From: an uncultured Bacteroidales bacterium
GTDB taxonomy: Bacteria > Bacteroidota > Bacteroidia > Bacteroidales > UBA932
Assembly (NCBI GenBank): GCA_905234775.1
Contig: CAJOJC010000009.1
Span: 1 to 26,301 of the forward strand
Direction of reading: 5' to 3'
Length of the DNA stretch: 26,301 bases
Part shown: positions 7,208 through 15,685 of the stretch, in pieces
Layout of the letters: each line of letters begins with the position of its first letter
Numbering within the stretch: the first letter of the stretch is position 1
Notes under the pieces: model-generated
What the model saw: only the letters and a program-made list of their open reading frames with translations
What the model was told of the DNA's origin: nothing
Database searches by the model: none
Translations under genes and position numbers: made by a program

Positions 7208-7978
7208 TTATTTAATCACAAGAACGTATGCGTCTGCAGGGCAGAACTTCTTGCACTTAACTTCGTCGAGAGTCTTGAGAGCTTCGGCCTGGCAATCTGT
7301 AGGATTGATTGCAACGGCGGTGAGGCAATTTGCGAAAGGAATAGTGACTACCTCGTAGCCTGCTTTCTCTGCCCTCTTGACCTGAGCTGCCACATTGGAT
7401 TCTACCTTGAAGGTACCGATGATGACATAGTACTTGTTCTCCAGAACTGCTTTCTTGCAAACAGGGCCGGTGAAGATACGGACAGCCTTTGCCTTAGGTT
7501 TAGCGGCCGGTTTTGCTGCGGGCTTTGCTGCGGGCTTTGCTGCGGGTTTCGGAGCCGGAGCAGGCTTTACCTCAGGGGCGGGCTTTGCTTCGCAAGGCTT
7601 CTCTACGGGAGCTGCCTCAACTACGGGCTGAGCTTCGCAAGGCTTCTCCTCGCAGGTCTTCTCCTCACAAGGTTTCTCGCAAGCTTTCTCGCAAGCTTTC
7701 TCGCAAACCTTCTCTTCGTACTTCTTGTCACAGACTTTCTCGCATGAATCGCAAGGCATCTGCTTACAACACAGGGAATCCGGACAGCACAGAGTATCTG
7801 CGCAGCAGAGGGTTTCATCGAAGGCGAGGGTATCCTCGGGAGCCTCGACAAGTTCTGCGGAGTCCATTTCCTCTATCTGGGCAGAGGTAGGACGACCGGC
7901 GATAGAACGGATGAAATCACAGCCGGAGACAAGAACTGCAAGAGCTGCGATAAGGGCGATGGTAGTAATCTTTTTCAT
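7208..7978 (-). CDS. cysteine-rich SPOR-domain lipoprotein
   Basis: The 256-residue product has a lipoprotein signal ending at Cys20 (LVSGC). Residues 58-129 hold 16 cysteines, first as three LCC repeats (ETLCC, ADTLCC, PDSLCC), then as EKxC and EEKxC repeats. A Pro/Ala/Lys linker follows (130-165), including AAKP repeats encoded by three 12-bp DNA units at 7510-7545. The C-terminus (about 181-256) has the SPOR pattern (YYVIIGTF, a central Ala/Lys helix, final DAYVLVIK) and five more cysteines. SPOR domains bind denuded peptidoglycan glycans, often at division sites. The Cys-rich block is not part of any SPOR protein I recognise; it could bind metal or form disulfides in the periplasm. A promoter box lies at 8011-8018. 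Confidence 0.82.
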   Translation of the reverse strand: MKKITTIALIAALAVLVSGCDFIRSIAGRPTSAQIEEMDSAELVEAPEDTLAFDETLCCADTLCCPDSLCCKQMPCDSCEKVCDKKYEEKVCEKACEKACEKPCEEKTCEEKPCEAQPVVEAAPVEKPCEAKPAPEVKPAPAPKPAAKPAAKPAAKPAAKPKAKAVRIFTGPVCKKAVLENKYYVIIGTFKVESNVAAQVKRAEKAGYEVVTIPFANCLTAVAINPTDCQAEALKTLDEVKCKKFCPADAYVLVIK

Positions 7979-8010
7979 ATGTTAAATAGTTATGAATATT
8001 CTACAGCCTA

Positions 8011-8018
8011 CAAATTTA
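8011..8018 (-). promoter_or_regulatory. promoter -7 box for the SPOR lipoprotein gene
   Basis: The minus strand reads TAAATTTG, a perfect -7 box, 32 nt before the ATG at 7978. The divergent phoH promoter overlaps this region. Confidence 0.55.
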
Positions 8019-8023
8019 GTAAG

Positions 8024-8053
8024 TTTGACGACAAAATAAAATACCTATATTTG
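8024..8053 (+). promoter_or_regulatory. phoH promoter, likely leaderless
   Basis: TTTG at 8024-8027 and TATATTTG at 8046-8053 are 18 nt apart. Only 4 nt separate the -7 box from the phoH ATG at 8058, so transcription should begin at or within a few bases of the start codon. Confidence 0.65.
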
Positions 8054-8057
8054 TACT

Positions 8058-8990
8058 ATGAAGAAAACGATCAAGCTCGAAGGCGTCGACCCCGTAGGAC
8101 TTTACGGCGTCGGCAACAAAATCCTCGAAGAATTCTGCTCCTATTTCCCCTCTCTTAAGGTAGTCGCCAGAGGCGACGAACTGATCCTGGACGGCAAACC
8201 AGCAGACATCGAAGAGTTCAATCAGAAACTCGGAGCCCTGATCGAAAAACGCCACCGCAAGATGAATCTTACAGTCTACGACGTAGAAGACATCTTCGAC
8301 GGCGAGACTTCTCCCGAGAGTTTCCGCCTCAGCGGCGAAGCAATTATAGTCCACAACACCGAGGGTAAGCCTATCCGCGCCCGCAATGCCCGTCAGCAGG
8401 AACTCGTAAAGGCCTATTTCGACAACGACCTTATCTTCGCCCTCGGTCCTGCCGGAACCGGAAAGACATATATCGCGATCGCGTTGGCAGTCCGCGCCCT
8501 CAAGAACCGCGAGATCAGGAGAATTATCCTGACCCGCCCCGCAGTGGAAGCCGGCGAGCGCCTTGGGTTCCTGCCTGGAGATCTCAAGGAAAAGTTGGAC
8601 CCGTATCTTCAGCCTCTTTACGACGCCCTCGGAGACATGATCCCGCCTAAGAAATTGCAGGAATTCATGCAGGACGGAACTATCCAGATCGCCCCCCTCG
8701 CTTACATGCGCGGCCGCACCCTCGACCGGGCATGCGTTATCCTCGACGAAGCCCAGAACACCAACATGGGCCAGCTGAAGATGTTCCTTACCCGAATGGG
8801 CTGCGAAGCGAAATTCATCGTCACGGGCGACACCTCACAAATCGACCTCCCCAACCGCGAAGACAGCGGACTTGAGAAGGCCGTTGAGAAACTCTCAAAA
8901 ATAAAAGGTGTCGCAACCATCACCTTCGGAAACGAAGATATAGTGCGACACCCTTTAGTGGGAAAAATCGTTACTGCCTTGCAGCCTTAA
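8058..8990 (+). CDS. phoH: PhoH-family P-loop ATPase
   Basis: The 310-residue protein is a PhoH/PhoL-type cytoplasmic ATPase, probably acting on RNA. The Walker A motif GPAGTGKT is at 130-137 and the Walker B motif VILDEAQN at 227-234. TRPAVEAGERLGFLPGDLKEK (159-179) and the sensor-like VTGDTSQIDLP are hallmarks of the family. The N-terminal 100 residues form the usual short KH-like extension. Length is standard. Many bacteria keep this gene near ybeY; none is present here. Its last 20 bp overlap the convergent TPR gene, and a minus-strand terminator lies inside its 3' part. Confidence 0.93.
   Translation: MKKTIKLEGVDPVGLYGVGNKILEEFCSYFPSLKVVARGDELILDGKPADIEEFNQKLGALIEKRHRKMNLTVYDVEDIFDGETSPESFRLSGEAIIVHNTEGKPIRARNARQQELVKAYFDNDLIFALGPAGTGKTYIAIALAVRALKNREIRRIILTRPAVEAGERLGFLPGDLKEKLDPYLQPLYDALGDMIPPKKLQEFMQDGTIQIAPLAYMRGRTLDRACVILDEAQNTNMGQLKMFLTRMGCEAKFIVTGDTSQIDLPNREDSGLEKAVEKLSKIKGVATITFGNEDIVRHPLVGKIVTALQP
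8897..8952 (-). terminator. intrinsic terminator for the gyrA-TPR operon, inside phoH
   Basis: On the minus strand GGTGTCGCA (8952-8944) pairs perfectly with TGCGACACC (8915-8907). An inner hairpin CTTCG-TTTC-CGAAG lies at 8937-8924. The tail TTTTATTTTT follows at 8906-8897. The element begins 18 bp past the TPR stop codon and lies wholly in phoH coding sequence. Confidence 0.65.
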
Positions 8991-10296
8991 CGATTGCGTC
9001 GTATTTGTCGTACTTCTCCTTATAGACTTCGTCGTCGTATGAGAAGCGGTAGCATGCGTTCTTAAGGTATTCGCTCACCGCGACTTTGATGTTGTCGTCT
9101 TTAGTGATCTCGAAAGCCTTCTCGAAAGGAACTACGCAGTTCTTAAGAGCAGTCTCGAAGTCTGCCATGATGAGGTCGTACTTCTTGTAGTCCATCTCGG
9201 CTGCAGCTGCATCCTGGAGGTCGACGGCTTTGTTGTACCAGTACTGACCCTCGCCGATGTAACCGAACTCGTACTCAGGATTGATTTCAGCGCACTGCCT
9301 GTAGGCCTTGATTGCGTTTTCTTCATCGTTGAGCTGGAGGTAGATGTTACCCTCAACATAGTACAGAGAAGCATTCTCAGGCTCGTTGGCCTTAGCAGCG
9401 GCGATGAGCTCAAAGAGACGGTCTGTATTTCCGCCGGAGGAGAGGTAGTAATTGATAAGGCCTACGAGTACGCTCTGGCTCTGAGGGAACTTCATGAAGG
9501 CTTCCTCAAGATAAGCCTGACGCTTTACCTGATCGCCCTCTTTGTCGGCGATGTCTGCAAGCTTCGCATATGCGTCTCCTTCCTCACCATAGTAACCGAT
9601 TTCGACGCTCTTCTCGAGGAACTGCTTTGCGCGTTCGTTCTGGCCGAGCATCCAGGCGGTAAGGCCGGTGTTGTAGATGGCGCTTGTGTCAACTACTGCA
9701 TAAGGCTCCTGCTGAGAGACCTCTGCAGCCTTCTCGAAGTAGTATGAAGCCTTCTCGAGGTTTCCGAAGGTGTAGGCGTTGTAAGCCTCATCTACCAGCT
9801 TACCTTCGATAAGACGGAGACCTTCGGTGATTTCCTTGGTTTTCTTAGCTTTGACATCCAGTTCCTGAGCCTTTGCATAAGCCTCGGCACCTTTCTCGAG
9901 AGCGTCCTCGATGATGGGTTTCGTAATCACGATGAACTGGAGGATTTCAGCTGAATTGTAGTAATAGTCACGGGTAGCATAGGTTTCCTTAATCATCTGC
10001 TGTCCGTTCACCTCGACTGTCTCGACCGCCAGGGGTTTGTCGTCTGCAAGGAGCAGAGCGAGGTCTGCCCTGCTGGCTCCGATCCAACCGTTTCCGGAAG
10101 GGGCGTTATAGGCATCGATATACGCCTTGCCGAGTTTGGTCCATGTTGCGAGTTTTGCACCCTTCTTCACATCCTGCGATTCGGCTACGGCCTTATCGAC
10201 TGCTTTCTGGGCCGCCGAGATCGACTTTACCTGCTGCTGAGCAAAAGCCGTCTGCAGCGAGGCGAGGAGTGCGAGTGCTAAAAAGATTCGTTTCAT
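8971..10296 (-). CDS. secreted TPR-repeat protein
   Basis: The 441-residue product has a cleavable signal peptide (MKRIFLALALLASLQTAFAQ). It then has several tetratricopeptide-like helix pairs, for example NAYTFGNLEKASYYFEKAAEV, YNTGLTAWMLGQNERAKQFLEKSVEIGY and YYVEGNIYLQLNDEENAIKAYRQCAEINPEYEFGYIGEGQYWYNKAVDL. It is expected in the periplasm as a scaffold for unknown partners. It follows gyrA by 21 bp on the same strand; a TPR protein behind gyrA is, to my knowledge, a common arrangement in Bacteroidales. It shares gyrA's promoter, and its 3' end overlaps phoH by 20 bp. Confidence 0.82.
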   Translation of the reverse strand: MKRIFLALALLASLQTAFAQQQVKSISAAQKAVDKAVAESQDVKKGAKLATWTKLGKAYIDAYNAPSGNGWIGASRADLALLLADDKPLAVETVEVNGQQMIKETYATRDYYYNSAEILQFIVITKPIIEDALEKGAEAYAKAQELDVKAKKTKEITEGLRLIEGKLVDEAYNAYTFGNLEKASYYFEKAAEVSQQEPYAVVDTSAIYNTGLTAWMLGQNERAKQFLEKSVEIGYYGEEGDAYAKLADIADKEGDQVKRQAYLEEAFMKFPQSQSVLVGLINYYLSSGGNTDRLFELIAAAKANEPENASLYYVEGNIYLQLNDEENAIKAYRQCAEINPEYEFGYIGEGQYWYNKAVDLQDAAAAEMDYKKYDLIMADFETALKNCVVPFEKAFEITKDDNIKVAVSEYLKNACYRFSYDDEVYKEKYDKYDAIVKAARQ

Positions 10297-10317
10297 AAGC
10301 TTTTATTTTAGTGTTGT

Positions 10318-12828
10318 TTATTCTTCAACTGTTGTCTGTTCTTCTTCCTCTTCTTCGTGGGCTACCACCGAAACTGCGGCGATACTGTCTCCCTCACGGA
10401 TATTGATCAGTTTTACGCCCTGAGTAGCACGGCCGCAAAGCCTGATGTCTGTAACGGCCATCCTGATGGTGAGGCCCGATTTAGTGATGATCATCAGATC
10501 GTTATCTTCGGTAACGTTCTTGATGGCTACGAGGGCTCCCGTCTTTTCGGTTATATTCATAGTCCTCACGCCCTTCGCGCCTCTGTTGGTATGACGGTAG
10601 TCGTCTCCATAAGAACGCTTTCCGAAACCGTTTTCGCTGACAACCAGCACTGTGTGATTCTGGGCATCCTCAGCCGAAGTATCGCGGCTGATTGCGCCGA
10701 TCACAACATCGTCTTCCGCAAGATTGATGCCACGTACGCCCATCGAGGCCCTTCCGAGCGGGCGGGCATCCTCTTCGTCGAAGCGTACGCAATAGCCTGC
10801 ACGGCCTGCGATCATGACTTCGTCTGCGCCGTTTGTAAGGAGGGCATCCAGCAGGCCGTCGCCTTCCTTGAAGTTGATGGCGATGAGGCCTTTGTTACGG
10901 CTGCGGGCATTGGCATACTCGGTAAGACAGGTTCTCTTAATGATGCCCTGACGGGTAACGAGAACCACGAAATGAGAGTCTGTGTATTCCCTGCTCTCGA
11001 TCTTCGCGGCGTTGAGATATGTCTTAATCTTATCGTCCTGCTCGATCGCGAGGAGGTTCTGAACAGCGCGGCCCTTCGAGGTACGGGTTCCCTCAGGGAT
11101 CTCGTAGACCTTGAGCCTGTAGCAGATACCCTTCTCGGTAAAGAAGAGCATGGTGCTGTGCATGTTCGCCACATAAATATGTTCGATGAAGTCTTCGTCG
11201 CGGGTGGCGCTGGCTTTCTTTCCTACTCCGCCGCGGGACTGGACATGGAACTCGTTCAGGGACGTTCTCTTGATGTAGCCGAAGTGCGAAATAGTAATGA
11301 CGACATCTTCGTCTGCATAGAAGTCTTCCGGGTTGAATTCCTCAGCGCTGAGGGTGATTTCCGTACGGCGGGGATCGCCATATTTCTCCTTCAGGGCCAT
11401 GGATTCGGCCTTGACGATCGCGAGCTGCTCTTCCACACTTCCAAGGATCTGTTCGCAGCGGGCGATGAATTCCTGGAGCTTGTCGAACTCTTCCTGGAGT
11501 TTGTCTTTCTCCAGACCCGTGAGCTGGCGCAGACGCATATCCACGATAGCGGAGGCCTGCTCGTCTGTAAATCCGAAGCGGGCGACGAGTTCCGCCTTGG
11601 CGTCTTCTACCGTCTTCGAATGACGGATGATCGCAACTACTTCGTCGATTACGTCTATAGCCTTGAGGAGACCCTCAACGATGTGAGCCCTCTTACGAGC
11701 CTTCTCGAGTTCGAAGCGGGTCCTGCGAACGACGACTTCGTGACGGAAGTCGACGAAGACCTTGAGCATGTCCTTGAGGGACAGGGTCCTCGGGCGGCCC
11801 TCCACCAGAGCGACGTTATTGAAGGCGAAGCTGGACTGGAGGGGAGTAAACTTATAAAGGGTATTCAGGACGACATTGGCGTTCGCGTCTTTCTTGACGA
11901 TGAACTCGATCCTGATGCCTTCGCGGTTTGTAAGCTCGCGGATATCCGAGATTCCCTCGATTTTTTTATCGCGGATCATCTCGCCGATGCGGGCGATCAT
12001 CTCGGCCTTGTTAACCATGTACGGGATCTCGGTCACCACGATCACCTGATGTCCGCGGTCGTCTTCTTCGATCTCGGCCTTAGCGCGCAGGACTACCCTG
12101 CCGCGACCGGTAGTATAGGCGTCTACGATACCCTGACGGCCCATGACGATGCCGCCCGTAGGGAAATCGGGGCCTTTGATGTGTTCCATCAGGCCCTCTA
12201 CGTCGATGTCGGGATTGTCTATATAAGCGCAGATGGCGTCGCAACACTCGGAGAGGTTGTGAGGGGCCATGTTGGTCGCCATTCCGACCGCGATACCGGC
12301 TGAACCATTGAGGAGCAGCAGCGGGGCCTTAGTCGGCAGGACGGTAGGCTCCCAAATAGTATCGTCGAAATTGAGGGTGAAATCGACCGTGTCTTTATCG
12401 AGGTCTGCAAGGACATCTTCTGCGAGCTTGGCGAGCTTAGCTTCGGTATATCGCATTGCAGCGACGGGGTCGCCGTCCATACTACCGAAGTTTCCCTGGC
12501 CGCTGACCAGCGGATAGCGCTGGTTCCAGTCCTGGGCGAGGCGGGCCATGGCATCATACACGCTACTGTCTCCATGGGGGTGGAACTTACCGAGGACCTC
12601 ACCGACGATACGGGCAGACTTTTTAGTCTGGCCTCCATAAGACAGTCCGAGGCCGTCCATTCCGAAGAGGACGCGGCGCTGGACAGGCTTAAGGCCGTCG
12701 CGGGCGTCTGGCAGAGCACGCGAAACGATAACGGACATCGAGTAGTCGATGTAGGCCGTTCTCATCTCGTGATCGATCTCTACCGGCTCGATAATTCCAT
12801 GTACTTTCTGAACTTCTTCGTTCTCCAT
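10318..12828 (-). CDS. gyrA: DNA gyrase subunit A
   Basis: The 836-residue protein is the DNA breakage-reunion subunit of gyrase. The quinolone-resistance region reads [10 protein letters not shown] (83-92), with Ser88 and Asp92 at the positions equal to E. coli S83 and D87, so it has no classical resistance substitution there. The catalytic Tyr is Y127 in AAMRYTE. The C-terminal beta-pinwheel has SRGGVGKKA at the GyrA-box position, a diverged form of QRRGGKG, and a very acidic tail (EEEEEEQ). I chose ATG 12828 ([15 protein letters not shown]); a longer frame from 12906 runs through the promoter. A TPR protein gene follows. Confidence 0.97.
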   Translation of the reverse strand: MENEEVQKVHGIIEPVEIDHEMRTAYIDYSMSVIVSRALPDARDGLKPVQRRVLFGMDGLGLSYGGQTKKSARIVGEVLGKFHPHGDSSVYDAMARLAQDWNQRYPLVSGQGNFGSMDGDPVAAMRYTEAKLAKLAEDVLADLDKDTVDFTLNFDDTIWEPTVLPTKAPLLLLNGSAGIAVGMATNMAPHNLSECCDAICAYIDNPDIDVEGLMEHIKGPDFPTGGIVMGRQGIVDAYTTGRGRVVLRAKAEIEEDDRGHQVIVVTEIPYMVNKAEMIARIGEMIRDKKIEGISDIRELTNREGIRIEFIVKKDANANVVLNTLYKFTPLQSSFAFNNVALVEGRPRTLSLKDMLKVFVDFRHEVVVRRTRFELEKARKRAHIVEGLLKAIDVIDEVVAIIRHSKTVEDAKAELVARFGFTDEQASAIVDMRLRQLTGLEKDKLQEEFDKLQEFIARCEQILGSVEEQLAIVKAESMALKEKYGDPRRTEITLSAEEFNPEDFYADEDVVITISHFGYIKRTSLNEFHVQSRGGVGKKASATRDEDFIEHIYVANMHSTMLFFTEKGICYRLKVYEIPEGTRTSKGRAVQNLLAIEQDDKIKTYLNAAKIESREYTDSHFVVLVTRQGIIKRTCLTEYANARSRNKGLIAINFKEGDGLLDALLTNGADEVMIAGRAGYCVRFDEEDARPLGRASMGVRGINLAEDDVVIGAISRDTSAEDAQNHTVLVVSENGFGKRSYGDDYRHTNRGAKGVRTMNITEKTGALVAIKNVTEDNDLMIITKSGLTIRMAVTDIRLCGRATQGVKLINIREGDSIAAVSVVAHEEEEEEQTTVEE

Positions 12829-12875
12829 ATTTTCTCTTAAAAAATCTTCAATTTTCCAGGTTTTGTATAAACATA

Positions 12876-12883
12876 CAAATTTA
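12876..12883 (-). promoter_or_regulatory. gyrA promoter -7 box
   Basis: The minus strand reads TAAATTTG. A GTTG lies 20 nt upstream at 12907-12904, close to the -33 TTTG. The leader to the gyrA ATG at 12828 would be about 45 nt. Confidence 0.6.
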
Positions 12884-12892
12884 GCAAAAAAT

Positions 12893-12925
12893 CTTGGGTA
12901 AAACAACCTATTTTTCCTAATTTTG
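12893..12925 (+). promoter_or_regulatory. promoter of the ClpN-domain gene, likely leaderless
   Basis: CTTG at 12893-12896 and TAATTTTG at 12918-12925 are 21 nt apart. The ATG at 12932 follows after only 6 nt. The promoter is back to back with that of gyrA. Confidence 0.55.
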
Positions 12926-12931
12926 TTACGT

Positions 12932-13468
12932 ATGCAGACCCAGGTTTCACAAGAGCTTTTGAAGATTATTTCATACGCCCGCGACGAGGCGATGAGAACG
13001 GGAGATTACTCTATTTCTACGGACCATCTCCTGCTCGGAATCCTGCGCCACTCAGACAACGACGCCTGCGCCTCCCTGAGGGCCCTGGGGGTAGATTTGG
13101 CCGAGTTGAAATCCACTATCGAAGGCAGCATCTTCCGCCCCACCGGTATCGCCTACCATGAAGCGGACAAACTCAGCTTCTCGCGCAGCGCCCAGAATAC
13201 CCTCAACCTCTGCATCATCGAAGCCACCATGTCCGGCGCAGACAAGATCTTCTCGACTCATCTTTTGCTGGCCATAGCCGCCTCTTCCGGCAGCGTCGGG
13301 CTCGGATATCTGAAGTCCATGGGACTGGATCATTCTTCCCTGTCGGACTACATGAAAAAGAACGGGCTTCTCGCAGCTAAGAGCGTAGACGCAGAAGAGA
13401 ATGCTGCGGCCTCTCATCCGATGAGCATCCTCCGCATCATCTCCTCTCCGGACAAAATAGCGAGTTAG
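12932..13468 (+). CDS. stand-alone Clp N-terminal (ClpN/Clp_R) domain protein
   Basis: The 178-residue protein carries two Clp N-terminal repeats like those at the start of ClpA and ClpC. Repeat one is at about 6-70 ([32 protein letters not shown]) and repeat two at about 80-145 ([33 protein letters not shown]). No AAA+ module follows; the next gene is a LytTR regulator. It may act as an adaptor or binder of Clp substrates, as other free ClpN proteins are thought to do; that is inference. I chose ATG 12932 because an earlier TTG at 12923 lies within the promoter box. It is divergent from gyrA. Confidence 0.8.
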   Translation: MQTQVSQELLKIISYARDEAMRTGDYSISTDHLLLGILRHSDNDACASLRALGVDLAELKSTIEGSIFRPTGIAYHEADKLSFSRSAQNTLNLCIIEATMSGADKIFSTHLLLAIAASSGSVGLGYLKSMGLDHSSLSDYMKKNGLLAAKSVDAEENAAASHPMSILRIISSPDKIAS

Positions 13469-13480
13469 ACCGATTTTTGC

Positions 13481-13488
13481 TATCTTTG
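13481..13488 (+). promoter_or_regulatory. promoter -7 box for the LytTR gene, likely leaderless
   Basis: TATCTTTG is a perfect -7 box, beginning 13 nt after the ClpN-domain stop codon and ending 7 nt before the ATG at 13496. No good -33 TTTG is seen. Confidence 0.5.
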
Positions 13489-13495
13489 CCTGAGT

Positions 13496-14380
13496 ATGGC
13501 CGCACGCGACAGAATACCCGAATATATGACCGGCAGTCACCAGCTGACCAGCACCGTAGTCTTCACGGCGCTGTTTTCGCTGGTCTTCATCCTGCTGATC
13601 TCTCCTTATCTGCGCTATGTGTGGTTTTCTCTCGGTTTAGCTTCTCCAGAGGCCCTTCTGACCCTTGTCTTCATGACCTTTGCAACCATCATAATCTCCG
13701 TCTCGAAGATGGTGATGTTTGCGTACTGCAGGAAACATTACCTTAATTTCGCGGAGTATGTCATATGGTGTCTGGGCGAAGCGGTCCTGATCTCGCTGGC
13801 CTACGCCGCCTTCACCCTCAAGGGAATGGAGGCCGGGATTATTCCGGTCGTGGAGATAACTTTCGCCAGACTCTTTCTGTCTGCGATAGGTTTCTGTATC
13901 ATCAGCCTCGGAGTCCCCTACCTTATCGCCTCTCTCTTCTTTGCGGTAGAGGATAAAAACCGAACCATCAAACTGATGAGCTTCGGCTCCATCACTACGG
14001 ATGAAGCCCCTTCCCTGACAAGAGACGAAAAGATCACCCTTTACGACAATTCCGGCTCGCTGAAACTCGTAATCAGCCTTTCCAACCTTTACTATATCGA
14101 GTCGGACGACAATTATATCAAAGTCTGGTATCAAGACTCGGAAGGAACGCTTAAACAGTATATGCTCCGCTGCCGCCTTAAGACGGTGGAGGAGAGCTTT
14201 ACCGGAAGCGACCTGGTCCGCTGCCACCGCAAGTACATCGTCAATTTCGACAAGGTGGAGATGATAACCCGGACAAAAGACGGTTTCGAGATAGACCTGG
14301 GCCTGGGGAATACAGACCCTATCCCCGTCTCGAAGACCTATGAGGAGAATGTCCTCGCACGTTTCAATGCAAGAGGTTAA
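13496..14380 (+). CDS. membrane-anchored LytTR-family transcription regulator
   Basis: The 294-residue protein has four hydrophobic segments (about 18-42, 50-76, 84-105 and 120-150). A C-terminal LytTR DNA-binding domain follows (about 195-292), with LSNLYYIESDDNYIKVWY, LRCRLKTVEESF, LVRCHRKYIVNFDKVEMI and a PVSKTYEENVL end. These are the usual LytTR landmarks. There is no receiver domain, so it is not a classical response regulator; the membrane part may sense a signal directly. Such four-helix LytTR proteins occur in Bacteroidetes. It begins a tight run with the DUF4293 gene (2-nt gap) and a nucleoside phosphorylase. Targets are unknown. Confidence 0.85.
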   Translation: MAARDRIPEYMTGSHQLTSTVVFTALFSLVFILLISPYLRYVWFSLGLASPEALLTLVFMTFATIIISVSKMVMFAYCRKHYLNFAEYVIWCLGEAVLISLAYAAFTLKGMEAGIIPVVEITFARLFLSAIGFCIISLGVPYLIASLFFAVEDKNRTIKLMSFGSITTDEAPSLTRDEKITLYDNSGSLKLVISLSNLYYIESDDNYIKVWYQDSEGTLKQYMLRCRLKTVEESFTGSDLVRCHRKYIVNFDKVEMITRTKDGFEIDLGLGNTDPIPVSKTYEENVLARFNARG

Positions 14381-14382
14381 TT

Positions 14383-14808
14383 ATGTGGCAAAGAGTACAA
14401 ACTTTATATTTCGCCATAGCGGCCGGCCTGATGGCAGCGCTGCTTTTCTGTGATTTCGCCCGCATCCCCGGCGCCGAAGACGCAATCAGGTATGCCGAAT
14501 ACCTGCCGTACGCTGTGCTTTCCGGGCTCGCGCTTGCCTGCGCGCTCGCAGCGCTGTTCGCATGGGGCCGCCGCAGCCTTCAGATCAGGCTTGGCGGCGC
14601 CGCCGCGGTAGTGTTGCTAGCGCTCCAGATCTGGCTCGCCGTGGACTATTTCCGTCTGCCGGGCGAGTACGTAGTCCGCTGGACCGCGGTATTCCCGCTG
14701 ATCGCGCTCTTCTTCGACATCCTCGCCCTCAGGGGCGTCTATGCCGACGAACTGCTCGTCAGGAGCTCATCCCGCCTTCGCTCCGCAAAAAGAAAACAAA
14801 ACAAATAA
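14383..14808 (+). CDS. DUF4293-family membrane protein
   Basis: The 141-residue protein has four predicted membrane helices. It shows the marks of the Bacteroidetes family DUF4293: a start of the form MWQRVQTLYFAIA and an end of the form DELLVRSSSRLRSAKRKQNK, with a short basic cytoplasmic tail. No function is known for the family. It lies 2 nt after the LytTR gene and 4 nt before the nucleoside phosphorylase, so it is almost certainly in one transcript with both. The tail region is rich in Lys/Arg codons and A residues. Confidence 0.8.
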   Translation: MWQRVQTLYFAIAAGLMAALLFCDFARIPGAEDAIRYAEYLPYAVLSGLALACALAALFAWGRRSLQIRLGGAAAVVLLALQIWLAVDYFRLPGEYVVRWTAVFPLIALFFDILALRGVYADELLVRSSSRLRSAKRKQNK

Positions 14809-14812
14809 CGAT

Positions 14813-15685
14813 ATGAAAATTCCCGAATCTGAACTCATCATCAACGGCGACGGCTCCGTATTCCATATCCACATCCGTCCCGACCAGCTCGCAGACCGCG
14901 TCATCCTCGTAGGCGACCCCGGCCGCGTACAGATGTTCAAGCCCCTTCTCGACTCGATCGAGTGTGAGGGCCAGTCGCGCGAGTTCGCATGGGTCACCGG
15001 CCTTAAGAAAGGCGTCCGCCTGACCGTCCTGTCCCACGGCATCGGCCCGGACAACATCGACATCGTCATGACCGAGCTCGACGCCCTCGCGAACGTAGAC
15101 TTCAAAACCCGCGAGGTCAAGCCCGTCCACAAAACCCTGAACATCGTCCGACTCGGGACCTGCGGCGCCATCCAGCCCGATATCCCGCTCGGCTCGTTCA
15201 TCCTCTCGCATTATTCAGTGGGCTTCGACGGCCTCATGAACTGGTATGCGAACCGCGAGAAGATTACGAATGTGGAGATGGAGAAGTCGTTCATGGACCA
15301 TGTCGGTTGGGCCTACGGGCTCCCGGTCCCCTACTTCGTCCACGCCTCGCAGAAGATGATTGACCATTTCGCAGATTCGACCGTGCGCGGAATGACCATC
15401 GCCGCCCCGGGCTTCTACGGCCCCCAGGGCCGCGTCGTCCGCCAGCAGCTCGCGATGCCGAACATGCTCGAAGACATCGAAAGCTGGCGCTTCGGCGACT
15501 GGAAGATCACTAACTTCGAGATGGAAGGTTCGGCGCTCGCGGGAATGGCGGCCCAGCTCGGCCATGAAGCCGTTACCGTCTGCTGCGCGATAGCGCACCG
15601 CTATCTCAAGGACGCCAATACAGACTACAAGCCGCGCGTCGCGCAGCTCGTAGAGTTGGTTGTCGATAAGATGGTGAATCTTTAA
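14813..15685 (+). CDS. nucleoside phosphorylase (uridine phosphorylase type)
   Basis: The 290-residue enzyme belongs to the NP-I (PNP/UDP) family, which splits nucleosides with phosphate. Visible marks are the phosphate loop VGDPGRVQMF, then VLSHGIGPDNIDIVMTELDAL, the active-site strand VRLGTCGAIQPDIPLGSFIL, and FEMEGSALAGMAAQLGHEAVTVC, whose Glu-Met-Glu motif binds ribose. Uridine is the likeliest substrate, but this is not certain from sequence. I chose ATG 14813; a longer frame from 14741 overlaps the upstream gene. Its 3' end overlaps prfA by 4 bp tail to tail. Confidence 0.88.
   Translation: MKIPESELIINGDGSVFHIHIRPDQLADRVILVGDPGRVQMFKPLLDSIECEGQSREFAWVTGLKKGVRLTVLSHGIGPDNIDIVMTELDALANVDFKTREVKPVHKTLNIVRLGTCGAIQPDIPLGSFILSHYSVGFDGLMNWYANREKITNVEMEKSFMDHVGWAYGLPVPYFVHASQKMIDHFADSTVRGMTIAAPGFYGPQGRVVRQQLAMPNMLEDIESWRFGDWKITNFEMEGSALAGMAAQLGHEAVTVCCAIAHRYLKDANTDYKPRVAQLVELVVDKMVNL

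Noticed and set aside
10357..12303. Plus-strand open frame of 648 codons
   Set aside because: It is the antisense shadow of gyrA; its Asp/Val/Leu-rich translation has no domain, and gyrA is complete.
10318..12828. Quinolone-resistance substitution in GyrA
   Set aside because: Ser and Asp are present at the two main positions ([10 protein letters not shown]), so no classical resistance change is seen.
12829..12906. N-terminal extension of GyrA by 26 residues
   Set aside because: The extension reads through the TAAATTTG promoter box at 12876-12883, while [15 protein letters not shown] is the conserved protein start.
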